30,702 nucleotides of DNA from Paulinella micropora (lineage: Eukaryota > Cercozoa > Imbricatea > Euglyphida), in contig BJOX01000196.1 of NCBI GenBank assembly GCA_009731375.1, positions 296,550-327,251 of the forward strand, written 5' to 3'. This document shows positions 11,197-23,291 of this stretch, piece after piece; within the stretch, counting starts at the first letter, position 1, and every line of letters starts with the position of its first letter. The translations under genes and the position numbers were made by a program. The notes beneath the pieces were generated by a model, which saw nothing but the letters and a program-made list of their open reading frames with translations, was not told the origin of the DNA and searched no databases.

Positions 11197-11229
11197 CTGA
11201 CACCATTATATGTACATATCTACTTATAT

Positions 11230-11247
11230 AGGCAGAGATAAATAGGC

Positions 11248-11345
<98 letters not shown>

Positions 11346-11890
11346 GGAGAGGAGAGAAGAGAAGAGAAGAGAAGAGAAGAAAAAGGAAGAGAAGAGAAAA
11401 GAAGAGAAGAGAAAAGAAGAGAAAAGAAGAGAAGAGAAGAGAAGAGAAAAGAGAAAAAGAGAAAACGAGAAACAGAGAAAAAGAGAAAAAGAGAAAAGAG
11501 AAAAGAGAAAAAGAGAAAAAGAGAAAAGAGAAAAAGAAAAAAATGAGAAAACGAGAAAAAGTGAAAAAGTGAAAAAGTGAAAAAGTGAAAAAGAGAAAAA
11601 GAGAAAAAGAGAAAAAGAGAGAAGTGAAAATGAGAAAATGAGAAAAAGAGAAAAAGAGAAAAAGAGAAAAAGAAAAAAAGAAAAAAAGAAAAAAAGAGAA
11701 AACGGGAAAAGAGAAAAAGAGAAAAAGAGAAAAAGAGAAAAAGAGAGAAGTGAAAATGAGAAAATGAGAAAAAGAGAAAAAGAGAAAAGAGAAAAGACAA
11801 AAGAGAAAAAGAGAAAAAGAGAAAAGATAAAAGAGAACAAGAGAAAAAGAGAAAAGAGAAAAGAGAAAAGAGAAAAAGAGAAAAAGAGAA
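11230..11890. repeat. Purine tract (GA, GAAAA, GAAAAA)
   Basis: 660 nt almost free of pyrimidines on the plus strand. It moves from GA through AGAAG to AGAAAA units, with a segment (GAAGTGAAAATGAGAAAATG) repeated at about 11620 and 11747. On the minus strand it is the intron after exon 10. Confidence 0.95.
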
Positions 11891-11897
11891 GGATCAC

Positions 11898-11957
11898 CTG
11901 CAGTGTTGTTTTCTTCAGCCTTGTCGTTCTTCCCCTCCTGCTCCACCTTGCCTGCAT
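11898..11957 (-). CDS. Exon 10 of the chain, acidic (60 nt, phase 1>1)
   Basis: Acceptor GTATGTGTTAG, frame encoding AGKVEQEGKNDKAEENNTA, donor GCAG|GTGATC. The composition (K/E/N) continues that of exon 9. Downstream on the minus strand is a 650-nt pyrimidine tract that fills the next intron. Confidence 0.6.
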
Positions 11958-12028
11958 CTAACACATACAATATATTCACACAATAATATGCAGGCATGTG
12001 TGCGTACTTTGCGTGTGTAACGGCTGAC

Positions 12029-12179
12029 CGGATGTATTGCCGATATTATCCCCTGGGCCGGCCTCGTTGTTTTCTGGCGGTTTCTCCCCTTGCTGCTGCG
12101 CGCCATTGCCGTTACCCTCTTGTTTCACATCTTGCACATCTTCAGGACTTTCGGATTTTTCATCCTCGAATCTCAAGGT
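12029..12179 (-). CDS. Exon 9 of the chain, acidic (151 nt, phase 0>1)
   Basis: A strong acceptor, GTGTTTTCTTCTAG, precedes a frame that begins TLRFEDEKSESPEDVQD and goes on through Q/G/N-rich sequence to IGNTSG. The donor is uncertain: G|GTCAGC at 12028 (used here) and A|GTACGC at 12007 differ by 21 nt and keep the same phase. The intron to the next exon would be 71 or 50 nt, the shortest in the chain and nearly free of microsatellite. Confidence 0.6.
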
Positions 12180-12299
12180 CTAGAAGAAAACACAACGCAA
12201 GCACACAGATGGACAGACACACGTTGTAATTATTGTTCTTGGTGTTCTCCTAGTTCTTGGTGTTCGTGGTGTTTTGGCTGCTCTTGATGTTCTTGTTTT

Positions 12300-12338
12300 A
12301 ATTCACATGCGCGTGTGCGTGCGTGCGTACGTGCGTGC

Positions 12339-12386
<48 letters not shown>
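12300..12386. repeat. (GT)n array with CGTG variants
   Basis: GCGTGCGTGCGTACGTGCG, then pure GT for about 45 nt. Confidence 0.95.
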
Positions 12387-12655
12387 TTTTTTTGGTTTTG
12401 CGTTAGACCTGAGCGACGGCCGTTGGCGCTTTTTCGGTCGACACGGTGAAGCGCGGGGCTTTACTGGCCGAGCGCCGGCTGGCCACTTTTGGCCTGAAAT
12501 GATGATTTTATCAATAGTAGTGATACTAATGATCATGATGACCATGATAGCGATAATTATAATAAAAAGAGGATGGCAATATGAATAATACTTACCATAA
12601 GAATAGAAAGACAGGCGCGTTACTGGTGGAGCGCCGACTGGCCACCGTTGGCCTG

Positions 12656-12781
12656 ATTTCTGACCCTTTGGCCGTAAACCGTTTGGTCTCTTTAGCTTGA
12701 ATTTCTGAGTCATCCCAGTAGTACTGCTTGTGGTTTGTCTTTAGGAGTATAGTTCCGTGAAGGGGACTGTTTTCCTATTAA

Positions 12782-12830
<49 letters not shown>

Positions 12831-13160
12831 ACCCGCTCTGTGGGAAAGTGCTCACCACTCCAGGGAGCGTCAAAAAAACTTTGGCCAAAAATGTAAGGAC
12901 AAATACGATGCTTTTGAGCCGCACTCGTCCGCAAAATCACCCACTTATGTTTTCTCAATGGTCGCGCGCTCAAAATCTGCAGAAAATTTTTCTGGATGAC
13001 CACAATACACTGACAGGCTCATGGCCATGGCTTGAGACTGAAATACACACGACTTGGCGCATGGTTGTAAGCCTACTGTACCACTTTGGTTAAGGTAACA
13101 CAGTCAAACAAAATATGTAATCGAATGACATCATATGTGAGGTTAGAACCGAAGCAGGTT
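12656..13160. other. Low-repeat stretch without a recognised gene
   Basis: Apart from a (CTA)n block at 12783-12830 this 500-bp stretch is ordinary sequence. Short open frames exist on both strands (for example minus 12832-13003 and plus 12908-13093) but none shows a motif I can name or a splice pair consistent with the chain. It could be transposon remnant or intron. Confidence 0.5.
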
Positions 13161-13169
13161 TCAGGGGCA

Positions 13170-13593
13170 GAAAAAGAAGAAAGAAAGAAAGAAAGAAAGA
13201 AAAGAAAGAAAAGAAAGGAAGAAAGAAAGAAAGAACGAAAGAAAGAAAGAAAAGAAAAGAAAGAAAGAAAAAAAAGAAAGAAAAGAAAGGAAGAAAGAAA
13301 AGAAAAAGAAAGAAAAGAAAAGAAAAGAAAAGAAAAGAAAGAAAAAAAGAAAGAAAGAAAGAAAAGAAAGAAAAGAAAAGAAAGAAAGAAAAGAAAAGAA
13401 AGAAAAGAAAGAAAAGAAAGAAAAAAATATAGAAAGAAAGAAAAGAAAAGAAAGAAAGAAAAGAAAGAAAGAAAGAAAAGAAAGAAAGAAAGAAAGAAAG
13501 AAAAGAAAGAAAAGAAAGAAAGAAATAAAGAAAGAAAGAAAAGAAAGGAAAGAAAAGAAAGAAAGAAAGAAAAGAAAGAAAAGAAAGAAAGAA

Positions 13594-13649
<56 letters not shown>

Positions 13650-14141
13650 AAAGAAAGAAAGAAAATAAAGAAAGAAAAGAAAGAAAGAAAAGAAAGAAAA
13701 GAAAAGAAAAGAAAGAAAGAAAGAAAGAAAAGAAAGAAAAGAAAGAAAAGAACGAAAAGAATGAAAGAAAGAAAAGAAAGAAAAGAAAAAGAAAGAAAGA
13801 AAGAAAGAAAGAAAGAAAAGAAAGAAAAGAAAGAAAGAAAGAAAGAAAAGAAAGAAAAAAAGAAAAGAAAGAAAGAAAGAAAAGAAAGAAAAGAAAGAAA
13901 AGAAAGAAAAGAAAGAAAAGAAAGAAAAGAAAGAAAAGAAAGAAAAGAAAGAAAAGAAAGAAAGAAAAGAAAGAAAGAAAAGAAAGAAAGAAAAGAAAGA
14001 AAGAAAGAAAGAAAGAAAAAAAAGAAAAGAAAGAAAAGAAAGAAAAGAAAGAAAAGAAAGAAAGAAAGAAAAGAAAGAAAAGAAAGAAAAGAAAGAAAGG
14101 AAAGAAAGAAAAAAGAAAGAAAGAAAGAAAGAAAAGAAAAA
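13170..14141. repeat. Purine tract (GAAA/GAAAA)
   Basis: 970 nt of AAAG and AAAAG units with almost no pyrimidines. It is the intron after exon 8 on the minus strand. Confidence 0.95.
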
Positions 14142-14150
14142 ATCTATTAC

Positions 14151-14181
14151 CTCTAGGTTCTTCAGCACCAACATGCGTAGA
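14151..14181 (-). CDS. Exon 8 of the chain (31 nt, phase 2>0)
   Basis: Acceptor AGAGATGACAG is purine-rich and weak. The frame encodes LRMLVLKNLE, and the donor GAG|GTAATA is good. The island separates the CT array from the 1-kb GAAA tract. It is the most hydrophobic segment of the chain. Confidence 0.4.
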
Positions 14182-14183
14182 CT

Positions 14184-14187
<4 letters not shown>

Positions 14188-14247
<60 letters not shown>
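14188..14247. repeat. (CT)n array
   Basis: An uninterrupted CT run of about 60 nt between exon 8 and the exon-like island at 14255. Confidence 0.95.
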
Positions 14248-14254
<7 letters not shown>

Positions 14255-14299
14255 CGCAAAACATCAGTCTGTGTCTGTTTTCAAAATTTAGACCACTCC
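14255..14299 (-). CDS. Unplaced exon-like island (45 nt, phase 1>1)
   Basis: On the minus strand TTGGTCACCGCTCTAG precedes an open frame encoding SGLNFENRHRLMFC and donor TGCG|GTGAAT. Both sites look usable. The phase does not fit between exon 7 (ends phase 2) and exon 8 (starts phase 2), so it is either an alternative exon or a chance match. Confidence 0.25.
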
Positions 14300-14442
14300 C
14301 TAGAGCGGTGACCAATAATGATGATGATGGCGATGGCAATAATAGTGATGTAATAATAACACAAACATGATGACAACAAGAGTGATAATAATGATAGAAG
14401 TGCGGGGCTTTACTGGCGGAGTGCCGACTTGCCACCTTTGGC

Positions 14443-14915
14443 GTGTGTGTGTGTGTATGTGTGTTTTTTGTTGTTGTTGTTGTTGTTGTTGCTGTTGTTG
14501 TTGTTGTTGTTGTGTTGTTGTTGCTGTTGTTGTTGTTGTTGTTGAAAAGATGTAGTGACAGTATTACGATGTAAAATACTTTTTTTAATTTATTTATTTA
14601 TTTATTATTTTTTTTATTATTGTTTTTTAATTGTTGCAAGTTGATAGCCGTGATGATGATGATGATGTTGATGATGATGATGACAATAGTAAGTGATAAT
14701 CATAATAAAAATATGTTACCCAACAGCGATGACGATAATGATAATCATAATCTTAATAAAAAGATGATGGCAGCAGCGATGATGATAATGATAATGATAG
14801 ACGATAGTTTGGCAGACTGGCCAAGTGCTACTTGCCACTTTTGGCCTTCTTCTTCTTCTTCTTCTTCTTCTTCTTCTTCTTCTTCTTCTTCTTCTTCTTC
14901 TGTCTTCTTCTTCTT

Positions 14916-14945
<30 letters not shown>
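14443..14945. repeat. GT, TTG, T-rich, ATG and TTC arrays
   Basis: GT (14443-14462), TTG (14467-14544), T/A-rich (14580-14635), ATG and AAT (14652-14800), TTC (14848-14945). Confidence 0.9.
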
Positions 14946-14946
<1 letters not shown>

Positions 14947-14999
14947 TGTTGAAAGATGAAAATTATAACAAAAAATTATAACGATGTTGAAAAATAACA

Positions 15000-15064
15000 A
15001 CAAGCACAACAAGGACAGGAACAAACACAATAACAACAACAACAACAACAACAACAAGAACAAT

Positions 15065-15113
<49 letters not shown>

Positions 15114-15358
15114 ATAACAACAACAACAACAACAACAACAACATGACCAAACCTACTCTTTCATTACTATTTTGCATGTATGTATGTATGTATGCATGCA
15201 TGTATGTATGTATGTATGTATGTTATGTATGTTATGTATGGTATGTATGTTATGCATTTATGTATGTATGTATGTATGTATATATGTATGTATGTATATA
15301 TGTATGTATGTATATATGTATGTATATATGTATGTATATATGTATGTATGTATGTAGG
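15000..15358. repeat. CAA then ATGT arrays
   Basis: CAA at 15022-15142 and ATGT with ATATGT and GTT variants at 15175-15356. They are separated by 30 nt of unique sequence. Confidence 0.95.
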
Positions 15359-15368
15359 TCTATTTTAC

Positions 15369-15402
15369 CGTTTGTGATGGACTAGATCGGGAGACCCGTT
15401 TC
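15369..15402 (-). CDS. Exon 7 of the chain (34 nt, phase 1>2)
   Basis: A small island between CATA and ATGT arrays. The acceptor is TGTTTGAAG, the frame encodes NGSPDLVHHK, and the donor is CG|GTAAAA. Without splicing the frame stops at the TAA inside the donor, which supports a real exon boundary there. Confidence 0.45.
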
Positions 15403-15471
15403 CTTCAAACACATACATACATACATACATACATACATACACACACACACATACATACAAAACCGCATTAC

Positions 15472-15571
15472 CGTCCTGGGCAGCTCCACTGCCTTTTTGC
15501 CCCTGTCCGGCCATATCGCCTGAATTCCCGGAAATTCCATCTGGGCCGGCCGGTTGTCGGCCCGGCTCGTC
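15472..15571 (-). CDS. Exon 6 of the chain, G/Q-rich (100 nt, phase 0>1)
   Basis: The island sits at the edge of the 1.6-kb CAA array, whose minus strand (GTTGTTGTTGCAG) provides a pyrimidine-rich acceptor. The frame starts DEPGRQPAGPDGIS, continues through a glycine-rich stretch (GQGQKGSGAAQD) and ends at donor G|GTAATG. A second possible donor 8 nt further on (GCG|GTTTTG) would change the outgoing phase. Phase 1 is preferred because it fits the next exon, giving a shared GGA codon. Confidence 0.6.
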
Positions 15572-15574
15572 CTG

Positions 15575-15590
15575 CAACAACAACGACAAC

Positions 15591-15635
<45 letters not shown>

Positions 15636-15779
15636 ACAACAACAAACAACAAAAACAACAACAACGACAACGACAACAACGACAACGACAACGACAACAA
15701 CACCAACAACAACGACAAAAACAACGACAACGACAACAACAACAACAACAAACAACAAACAACAACAAACACAAACACA

Positions 15780-15810
<31 letters not shown>

Positions 15811-15914
15811 ACAACAACAAACAAAAACAACAACAACAACAACAACAACAAACAACAAACAACAAACAACAAACAAAAACAAAAACAAAAACAACAACAA
15901 AAAACAATAAACAA

Positions 15915-15949
<35 letters not shown>

Positions 15950-16123
15950 ACAACAACAAACAAACAATAAACAACAAAAACAATAACAACAAACAAACAA
16001 CAAAAACAATAACAACAAACAAACAACAAAAATAAACAACAAAAACAAACAACAAACAACAACGACAACAACAACAACGACGACGACAACAACAACAACA
16101 ACGACAATAACGACAACAAACAA

Positions 16124-16159
<36 letters not shown>

Positions 16160-16217
16160 GAACAACAACAAGAACAAACAACAAACAACAAACAACAAAC
16201 AACAAACAACAAACAAC

Positions 16218-16262
<45 letters not shown>

Positions 16263-16597
16263 CGACGACGACGACGATGACGACAACAACGACAACAACG
16301 ACAACAACGACAACAACGACAACAACGACAACGACGACAACAACAACAAACAACAAACAACAAGCAAGAAACAAACAACAACAACAAACAACAACAACAA
16401 CAAACAACAAACAACAAACAACAAACAACATCATCATCATCATCATCATCATCAACAACAACAACAACAAACAAGCAACAAACAAACAACAAACAAACAA
16501 CAAACACAAACAACAAACAACACAAGCAACACAAACAACAACATCAACAACAAACAACAACAAACAACAAACAACAAACAACGAAAGCAACAACAAG

Positions 16598-16629
<32 letters not shown>

Positions 16630-16645
16630 TCAACAACAATCACAT

Positions 16646-16676
<31 letters not shown>

Positions 16677-16840
16677 ATCAACAACATCAACAACATCAAC
16701 AACATCAACAACAACGACAACAACAACAACAACAACAACAAACAACAAACAACAAACAATAAACAAACAACAAACAACAAACAACAAAAAACAACAAACA
16801 ACAAACAACAAACAACAAGAAAACAACAAGAAACAATATC

Positions 16841-16875
<35 letters not shown>

Positions 16876-16926
16876 AAACAACATCAACAACAACATCAAC
16901 AACATCAACAACATCAACAATAGCAA

Positions 16927-16958
<32 letters not shown>

Positions 16959-17140
16959 TCAACAACATCAACAACATCAACAACATCATCAACAACATCA
17001 TCATCAACAACATCAACAACAACAATGACAACAACAACAACATCAACATCAACATCAACATCAACATCAACATCAACAACGACAACAACGACATCAACAA
17101 CAACAACAACAACATCATCATCATCATCATCATCATCATC

Positions 17141-17184
<44 letters not shown>

Positions 17185-17215
17185 TAGCAACAACAACAAC
17201 AACAACAATCGAACG
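15575..17215. repeat. CAA, CAAACAA, CGACAA and CATCAA array, 1.6 kb
   Basis: One continuous C/A-rich block with CGA, CAT and AAACAA variants, including CAT runs at 16430-16452 and 17113-17140. The minus strand is TTG/GTT and supplies the acceptor of exon 6. It reads open in several frames only because the repeat has no stop codons. Confidence 0.95.
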
Positions 17216-17224
17216 GAAGAGCCC

Positions 17225-17247
17225 AGGCATATACATATATATATATG

Positions 17248-17339
<92 letters not shown>

Positions 17340-17362
17340 CCGGTGACTGTCGATCTCCCTCG

Positions 17363-17412
<50 letters not shown>

Positions 17413-17413
17413 G

Positions 17414-17480
<67 letters not shown>

Positions 17481-17490
17481 AGAGAGAGAT
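17225..17490. repeat. TA and GA arrays, tandem ~154-bp duplication
   Basis: TA (17229-17294), GA (17295-17334), exon 5 tail, TA (17365-17448), GA (17449-17489), then full exon 5. Confidence 0.9.
17341..17364 (-). pseudogene. Partial duplicate of exon 5 with its donor
   Basis: The sequence matches the 3' part of the 34-nt exon at 17495 (GGGAGATCGACAGTCACCG then GTCTAT). The 5' part and acceptor are replaced by a TA repeat. It forms the second unit of a roughly 154-bp tandem duplication (17227-17365 and 17366-17520), each unit being TA repeat, GA repeat and exon tail. Confidence 0.5.
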
Positions 17491-17494
17491 AGAC

Positions 17495-17528
17495 CGGTGA
17501 CTGTCGATCTCCCTTGTTAGCAACAGCG
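17495..17528 (-). CDS. Exon 5 of the chain (34 nt, phase 2>0)
   Basis: Acceptor TATGTATTAG is followed by a frame encoding [11 protein letters not shown]. The donor is CCG|GTCTAT, immediately followed by a CT array. The 3' two-thirds of this exon and its donor are repeated at 17341-17364 as part of a TA+GA+exon duplication. The donor is non-consensus at +3 but has the same GTCT start as the donor of the largest exon. Confidence 0.4.
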
Positions 17529-17549
17529 CTAATACATACATAGAAAAGT

Positions 17550-18034
<485 letters not shown>

Positions 18035-18249
18035 GATGAGATATCGACTAATGTCAAAAATAGGAGCTTCTGATTTCGTCAACCAAGGAAGTCTGTGGGT
18101 AAAATATCAACCCGATGCCCAGCTAAGCCGTGATGTTTGCACGGAAGGGACTGATACAGGCGATACCAAACCTCCCTAGTACCAGGCGGGGCCAGGGCTC
18201 GTTCCATAAGCGCCCCTTGCAGAACGAGCTCCCACCTCCATTACAGAGG
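18035..18249 (-). mobile_element. Element A, copy 4 (cut by gap)
   Basis: It starts GATGAGATATCG after GATA repeats, matches copy 1 with scattered substitutions, and stops at a 10-N gap after CATTACAGAGG. Confidence 0.6.
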
Positions 18250-18259
18250 NNNNNNNNNN

Positions 18260-18357
18260 GATAGATAGATAGATAGATAGATAGATAGAAAGAAAGATGG
18301 TAGGCATCCTTTTCATAGCCCGCTAAGCGACCTAAGGTAGGTAGGTAGGTAGGTAGG

Positions 18358-18436
<79 letters not shown>

Positions 18437-18460
18437 ATAGGTCGATAGGTAGATAGGTAT

Positions 18461-18506
<46 letters not shown>

Positions 18507-18541
18507 CGGTAGGTAGGTAAGTAGGTAGGTAGGTAGGTAGG

Positions 18542-18620
<79 letters not shown>

Positions 18621-18683
18621 GTGGGTAGGTAGGTAGGTAGATAGGTAGATAGGTAGGTAGGTAGATAGNNNNNNNNNNGGAAT

Positions 18684-18716
<33 letters not shown>

Positions 18717-18733
18717 GCAGGTAGGTAGATAGG

Positions 18734-18788
<55 letters not shown>

Positions 18789-18872
18789 GTAGGTAGGTAG
18801 GTAGGTAGGTAGGTAGGTAGGTAGATAGATAGATAGATAGACAGACAGATAGATAGATATATAGATAGATAA

Positions 18873-18964
<92 letters not shown>

Positions 18965-18985
18965 TTAGATAGATAGGTACATACA
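18260..18985. repeat. GATA and GGTA arrays
   Basis: GATA and GGTA blocks with a 10-N gap at 18669-18678. The small island 18291-18333 has a minus-strand CTTAG| followed by codons for CGC-TTA-GCG ([11 protein letters not shown]) but no donor, so it is not called as an exon. Confidence 0.9.
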
Positions 18986-18992
18986 CACATAC

Positions 18993-19030
18993 CTTGCTTT
19001 CTGTTCCTGCTGGCTCGGCGCGTTACTGTT
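18993..19030 (-). CDS. Exon 4 of the chain (38 nt, phase 0>2)
   Basis: The island lies between two GATA arrays. The acceptor is CTATCTATCAG and the frame encodes [12 protein letters not shown]. The donor AAG|GTATGT is near consensus and continues as GTATGTGTGTATG. The hydrophilic Q/S/N-rich composition resembles the rest of the chain. Confidence 0.55.
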
Positions 19031-19032
19031 CT

Positions 19033-19063
19033 GATAGATAGATAGACAGATAGATAAATAGAG

Positions 19064-19135
<72 letters not shown>

Positions 19136-19200
19136 GGATGGATAGATAGACAGATGGATAGATAGATAGATAGATAGATGGATAGATAGATGGATAGATG

Positions 19201-19255
<55 letters not shown>

Positions 19256-19267
19256 GGATGGATAGAC

Positions 19268-19341
<74 letters not shown>

Positions 19342-19342
19342 T
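19033..19342. repeat. GATA array
   Basis: GATA with GATG and GACA variants, upstream of exon 4 on the minus strand. Confidence 0.95.
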
Positions 19343-19359
19343 GAACAAAAATAGTAATG

Positions 19360-19658
19360 TCTTGCTTACTTACTTACTTACTTAGTTATTTACTTAATTA
19401 CTTGTTGTTCTGCACAACAGTCAAGAGTAGCAAGGGATAATAGTAACGTTACTTAGTTAGTTACTTACTTACTTACTGACTTACTTACTGACTTACCGAC
19501 TTTCTTACTTACTTACTTACTTGCTTACTTGCTTACTTGCTTACTTACTTACTTACTTATTCACTTATTTACTTACTTACTTGCTGTTCTGCACAACAGT
19601 CAAGAGCAGCAAGGGATAATAGTAACGTTACTTACTTACTTACTTACTTGCTTGCTTG

Positions 19659-19694
<36 letters not shown>

Positions 19695-19763
19695 TTTATT
19701 TATTTACTTACTTACTTGCTGTTCTGCACAACGGTCAAGAGTAGCAAAAGATAATAGTAACGA

Positions 19764-19801
<38 letters not shown>

Positions 19802-20948
19802 ATTGCTTACTTGCTTATTTGCTTACCTACTTACTTACTTACTTACTCGATCACTTGTTGTTCTGAACATCAGTCAAGAGTAGCAAGGGATAATAGTAAC
19901 GTTAGTTAGTTAGTTAGTTACTTACTTACTTACTTACGTACTTACTTACTTACTGACTTACTGACTTTCTTACTTACTTACTCACTTACTTACTTGCTTG
20001 CTTACTTGCTTACTTACTTACTTACCTACTTATTGTTCTGCACAACAGTCAAGAGTAGCAAGGGATAATAGTAACGTTACTTACTTACTTACTTACTTAC
20101 CTACTTACTTACTGACTTTCTTACTTTCTTTCTTACTTGCTTACTTGCTTACTTACTTACTTACTTACTCATTTACTTATTTACTTACTTACTTGCTGTT
20201 CTGCACAACAGTCAACAATAGCAAGGGATAATAGTAACGTTACTTACTTACTTACTTACTTACTTACTTGCTTGCTTGCTTGCTTACTTACTTACTTACT
20301 TACTTACTTGCTTACTTACTTACTTACTTACTTACTGTTCTGCACAACGGTCAAGAGTAGCAAAAGATAATAGTAATGTTACTTACTTACTTACTTACTT
20401 ACTTGCTTACTTGTTTATTTGCTTACTTACTTACTTACTTACTTTCTTACTTACTTACTTATTTGTTGCACAACAGTCAAGAGTAGCAAGGGATAATAGT
20501 AACGTTACTTACTTACTTACTTACTTACTTACTGACTGACTTACTGACTTTCTTACACTTACTTACTTGCTTACTTGCTTACTTGCTTATTTACTTATTT
20601 ACTTACTTACTTGCTGTTCTGCACAACAGTCAAGAGTAGCAAGGGATAATAGTAACGTTACTTACTTACTTACTTACTTTACTTTCTTACTTACTTACTT
20701 GCTTGCTTGCTTGCTTACTTACTTACTTACTTACTTACTTGCTTACTTGCTTACTTACTTACTTACTTACTTTCTTACTTACTGTTCTGCACAACGGTCA
20801 AGAGTAGCAAAAGATAATAGTAACGTTACTTACTTACTTACTTACTTGCTTACTTGCTTATTTGCTTACCTACTTACTTACTTACTTGATTACTTGTTGT
20901 TCTGCACAACAGTCAAGAGTAGCAAGGGATAATAGTAACGTTACTTAG

Positions 20949-20981
<33 letters not shown>

Positions 20982-21162
20982 GACTTTCTTACTTACTTAA
21001 TTACTTGCTTACTTGCTTACTTACTTACTTATTCACTTATTTACTTACTTACTTGCTGTTCTGCGCAACAGTCAAGAGTAGCAAGGGATAATAGTAACGT
21101 TACTTACTTACTTACTTACTTCCTTGCTTGCTTACTTACTTACTTACTTACTTGTTTGCTTG

Positions 21163-21205
<43 letters not shown>

Positions 21206-21313
21206 GCTGTTCTGCACAACGGTCAAGAGTAGCAAAAGATAATAGTAACGTTATTTACTTACTTACTTGCTGTTCTGCACAACGGTCAAGAGTAGCAAAA
21301 GATAATAGTAACG

Positions 21314-21355
<42 letters not shown>

Positions 21356-21575
21356 GCTTACTTATTTGCTTACCTATTTACTTACTTACTTACTTACTTA
21401 CTTGATCACTTGTTGTTCTGAACATCAGTCAAGAGTAGCAAGGGATAATAGTAACGTTAGTTAGTTAGTTAGTTAGTTACTTACTTACTTACTTTCTTAC
21501 TTACGTACTTACGTACTTACTGACTTACTGACTTTCTTACTTACTTACTTACTTACTTACTTGCTTGCTTACTTG

Positions 21576-21616
<41 letters not shown>

Positions 21617-21741
21617 CTACTTATTGTTCTGCACAACAGTCAAGAGTAGCAAGGGATGGATAATAGTAACGTTACTTACTTACTTACTTACTTACTACTT
21701 ACTTACTGACTTTCTTACTTTCTTTCTTACTTGCTTACTTG

Positions 21742-21785
<44 letters not shown>

Positions 21786-22035
21786 TTTACTTATTTACTT
21801 GCTGTTCTGCACAGTAGTCAAGAGTAGCAAGGGATAATAGTAACGTTACTTACTTACTTACTTACTTGCTTGCTTACTTAATTACTTACTTACTTACTTG
21901 CTTACTTACTTACTTGCTTACATACTTACATACTTACTTACTTACTTAATAATCTGCAAAACGGTCAAGAGTAGCAAAAGATAATAGTAATGTTACTTAC
22001 TTACTTACTTACTTACTTGCTTGCTTGCTTATTTG

Positions 22036-22066
<31 letters not shown>

Positions 22067-23048
22067 TCTTACTTACTTACTTACTTGTTATTATGCACAA
22101 CAGTCAAGAGTAGCAATGGATAATAGTAACGTTACTTACTTACTTACTTACTTACCTACTTACTTACTGACTTTCTTACTTTCTTTCTTACTTGCTTACT
22201 TGCTTACTTACTTACTTACTTGCTTACTTACTTATTTACTTATTTACTTACTTACTTGCTGTTCTGCACAACAGTCAACAGTAGCAAGGGATAATAGTAA
22301 CGTTACTTACTTACTTACTTACTTACTTGCTTGCTTACTTACTTACTTACTTACTTGCTTACTTGCTTACTTACTTACTTACTTACTTACTTACTGTTCT
22401 GCAAAACGGTCAAGAGTAGCAAAAGATAATAGTAATGTTACTTACTTACTTACTCACTTACTTACTTGCTTGCTTGCTTATTTGCTTACTTAATTACTTA
22501 CTTACTTACTTTCTTACTTACTTACTTACTTGTTGTTATGCACAACAGTCAAGAGTAGCAAGGGATAATAGTAACGTTTTTTACTTACTTACTTACTTAC
22601 TTACTGACTTACTGACTTTCTTACTTACTTACTTACTTGCTTACTTGCTTACTTGCTTATTCACTTATTTACTTACTTACTTGCTGTTCTGCACAACAGT
22701 CAAGAGTAGCAAAGGATAATAGTACTTACTTACTTACTTGCTTACTTGCTTGCTTGCTTACTTACTTACTTGCTTACTTTCTTACTTACTTGTTTGCTTA
22801 CTTACTTACTTACTTACTGTTCTGCACAACCGTTAAGAGTAGCAAAAGATAATAGTAACGTTACTTACTTACTTACTTACTTACTTGCTTGCTTACTTGC
22901 TTATTTGCTTACCTACTTACTTACTTACTTACTTACTTGATTACTTGTTGTTCTGCACAACAGTCAAGAGTAGCAGGGGGTAATAGTAACGTTAGTTAGT
23001 TAGTTACTTGCTTACTTACTTACTTGCTTACTTACTTACTTACTTACC

Positions 23049-23087
<39 letters not shown>

Positions 23088-23290
23088 GTACTTACTTACG
23101 TACTTATTCACTTGCTTATTTACTTACTTACTTGCTGTTCTGCACAACAGTCAAGAGTAGCAAGGGATAATAGTAATGTTACTTACTGATTTTCTGACTT
23201 TCTTACTTTCTTACTTACTTACTTACTTACTTGCTTACTTGCTTTACTTACTTACTTGCTTACTTACTTACTTACTTTCTTACCTACTAC
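19360..23290. repeat. (CTTA)n array with about 27 acceptor/donor-like modules
   Basis: CTTA repeats are interrupted every roughly 110-190 bp by a conserved ~45-bp module. Its plus strand reads TTGCTGTTCTGCACAACAGT, then CAAGAGTAGCAAGGGATAAT, then AGTAACGTTA. On the minus strand each module reads as a splice-acceptor-like tract (CTACTCTTGACTGTTGTGCAG), 8 nt (AACAGCAA) and GTAAGTAAGT. Two subtypes occur (ACAGTC...AAGGGATAAT and ACGGTC...AAAAGATAAT). The second recurs about every three modules (roughly 420-450 bp), so there is a higher-order unit. Some modules have GAACATCAG or internal changes. Confidence 0.8.
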
Positions 23291-23291
23291 A

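Larger units (their letters stand above)
12451..14847. repeat. Dispersed ~40-bp repeat family, four copies
   Basis: Copies at 12451-12494, 12613-12654, 14401-14442 and 14808-14847 share GGGGCTTTACTGGCGGAGYG, then CCGACTKGCCACYTTTGGC. The last copy is diverged. Copies lie next to GAT/AAT-rich sequence (ATGATGATAATGATAAT), suggesting that the unit and the ATG/AAT repeat moved together. No open frame is shared. Confidence 0.55.

Noticed and set aside
13086-14435. RKKE-rich and SFFL-rich frames of more than 350 codons
   Set aside because: Product of the GAAA tract; no non-repetitive core.
15575-17266. Poly-Q/N/T or V/L/C frames over 200 codons
   Set aside because: Product of the CAA/TTG array; open in all frames of both strands for long stretches, with no varied codons outside exons 6 and 7.
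19360-23290. CRISPR-like array
   Set aside because: Repeats with regular spacing exist, but the spacers are themselves CTTA microsatellite, the unit is not CRISPR-like, and the context is eukaryotic.
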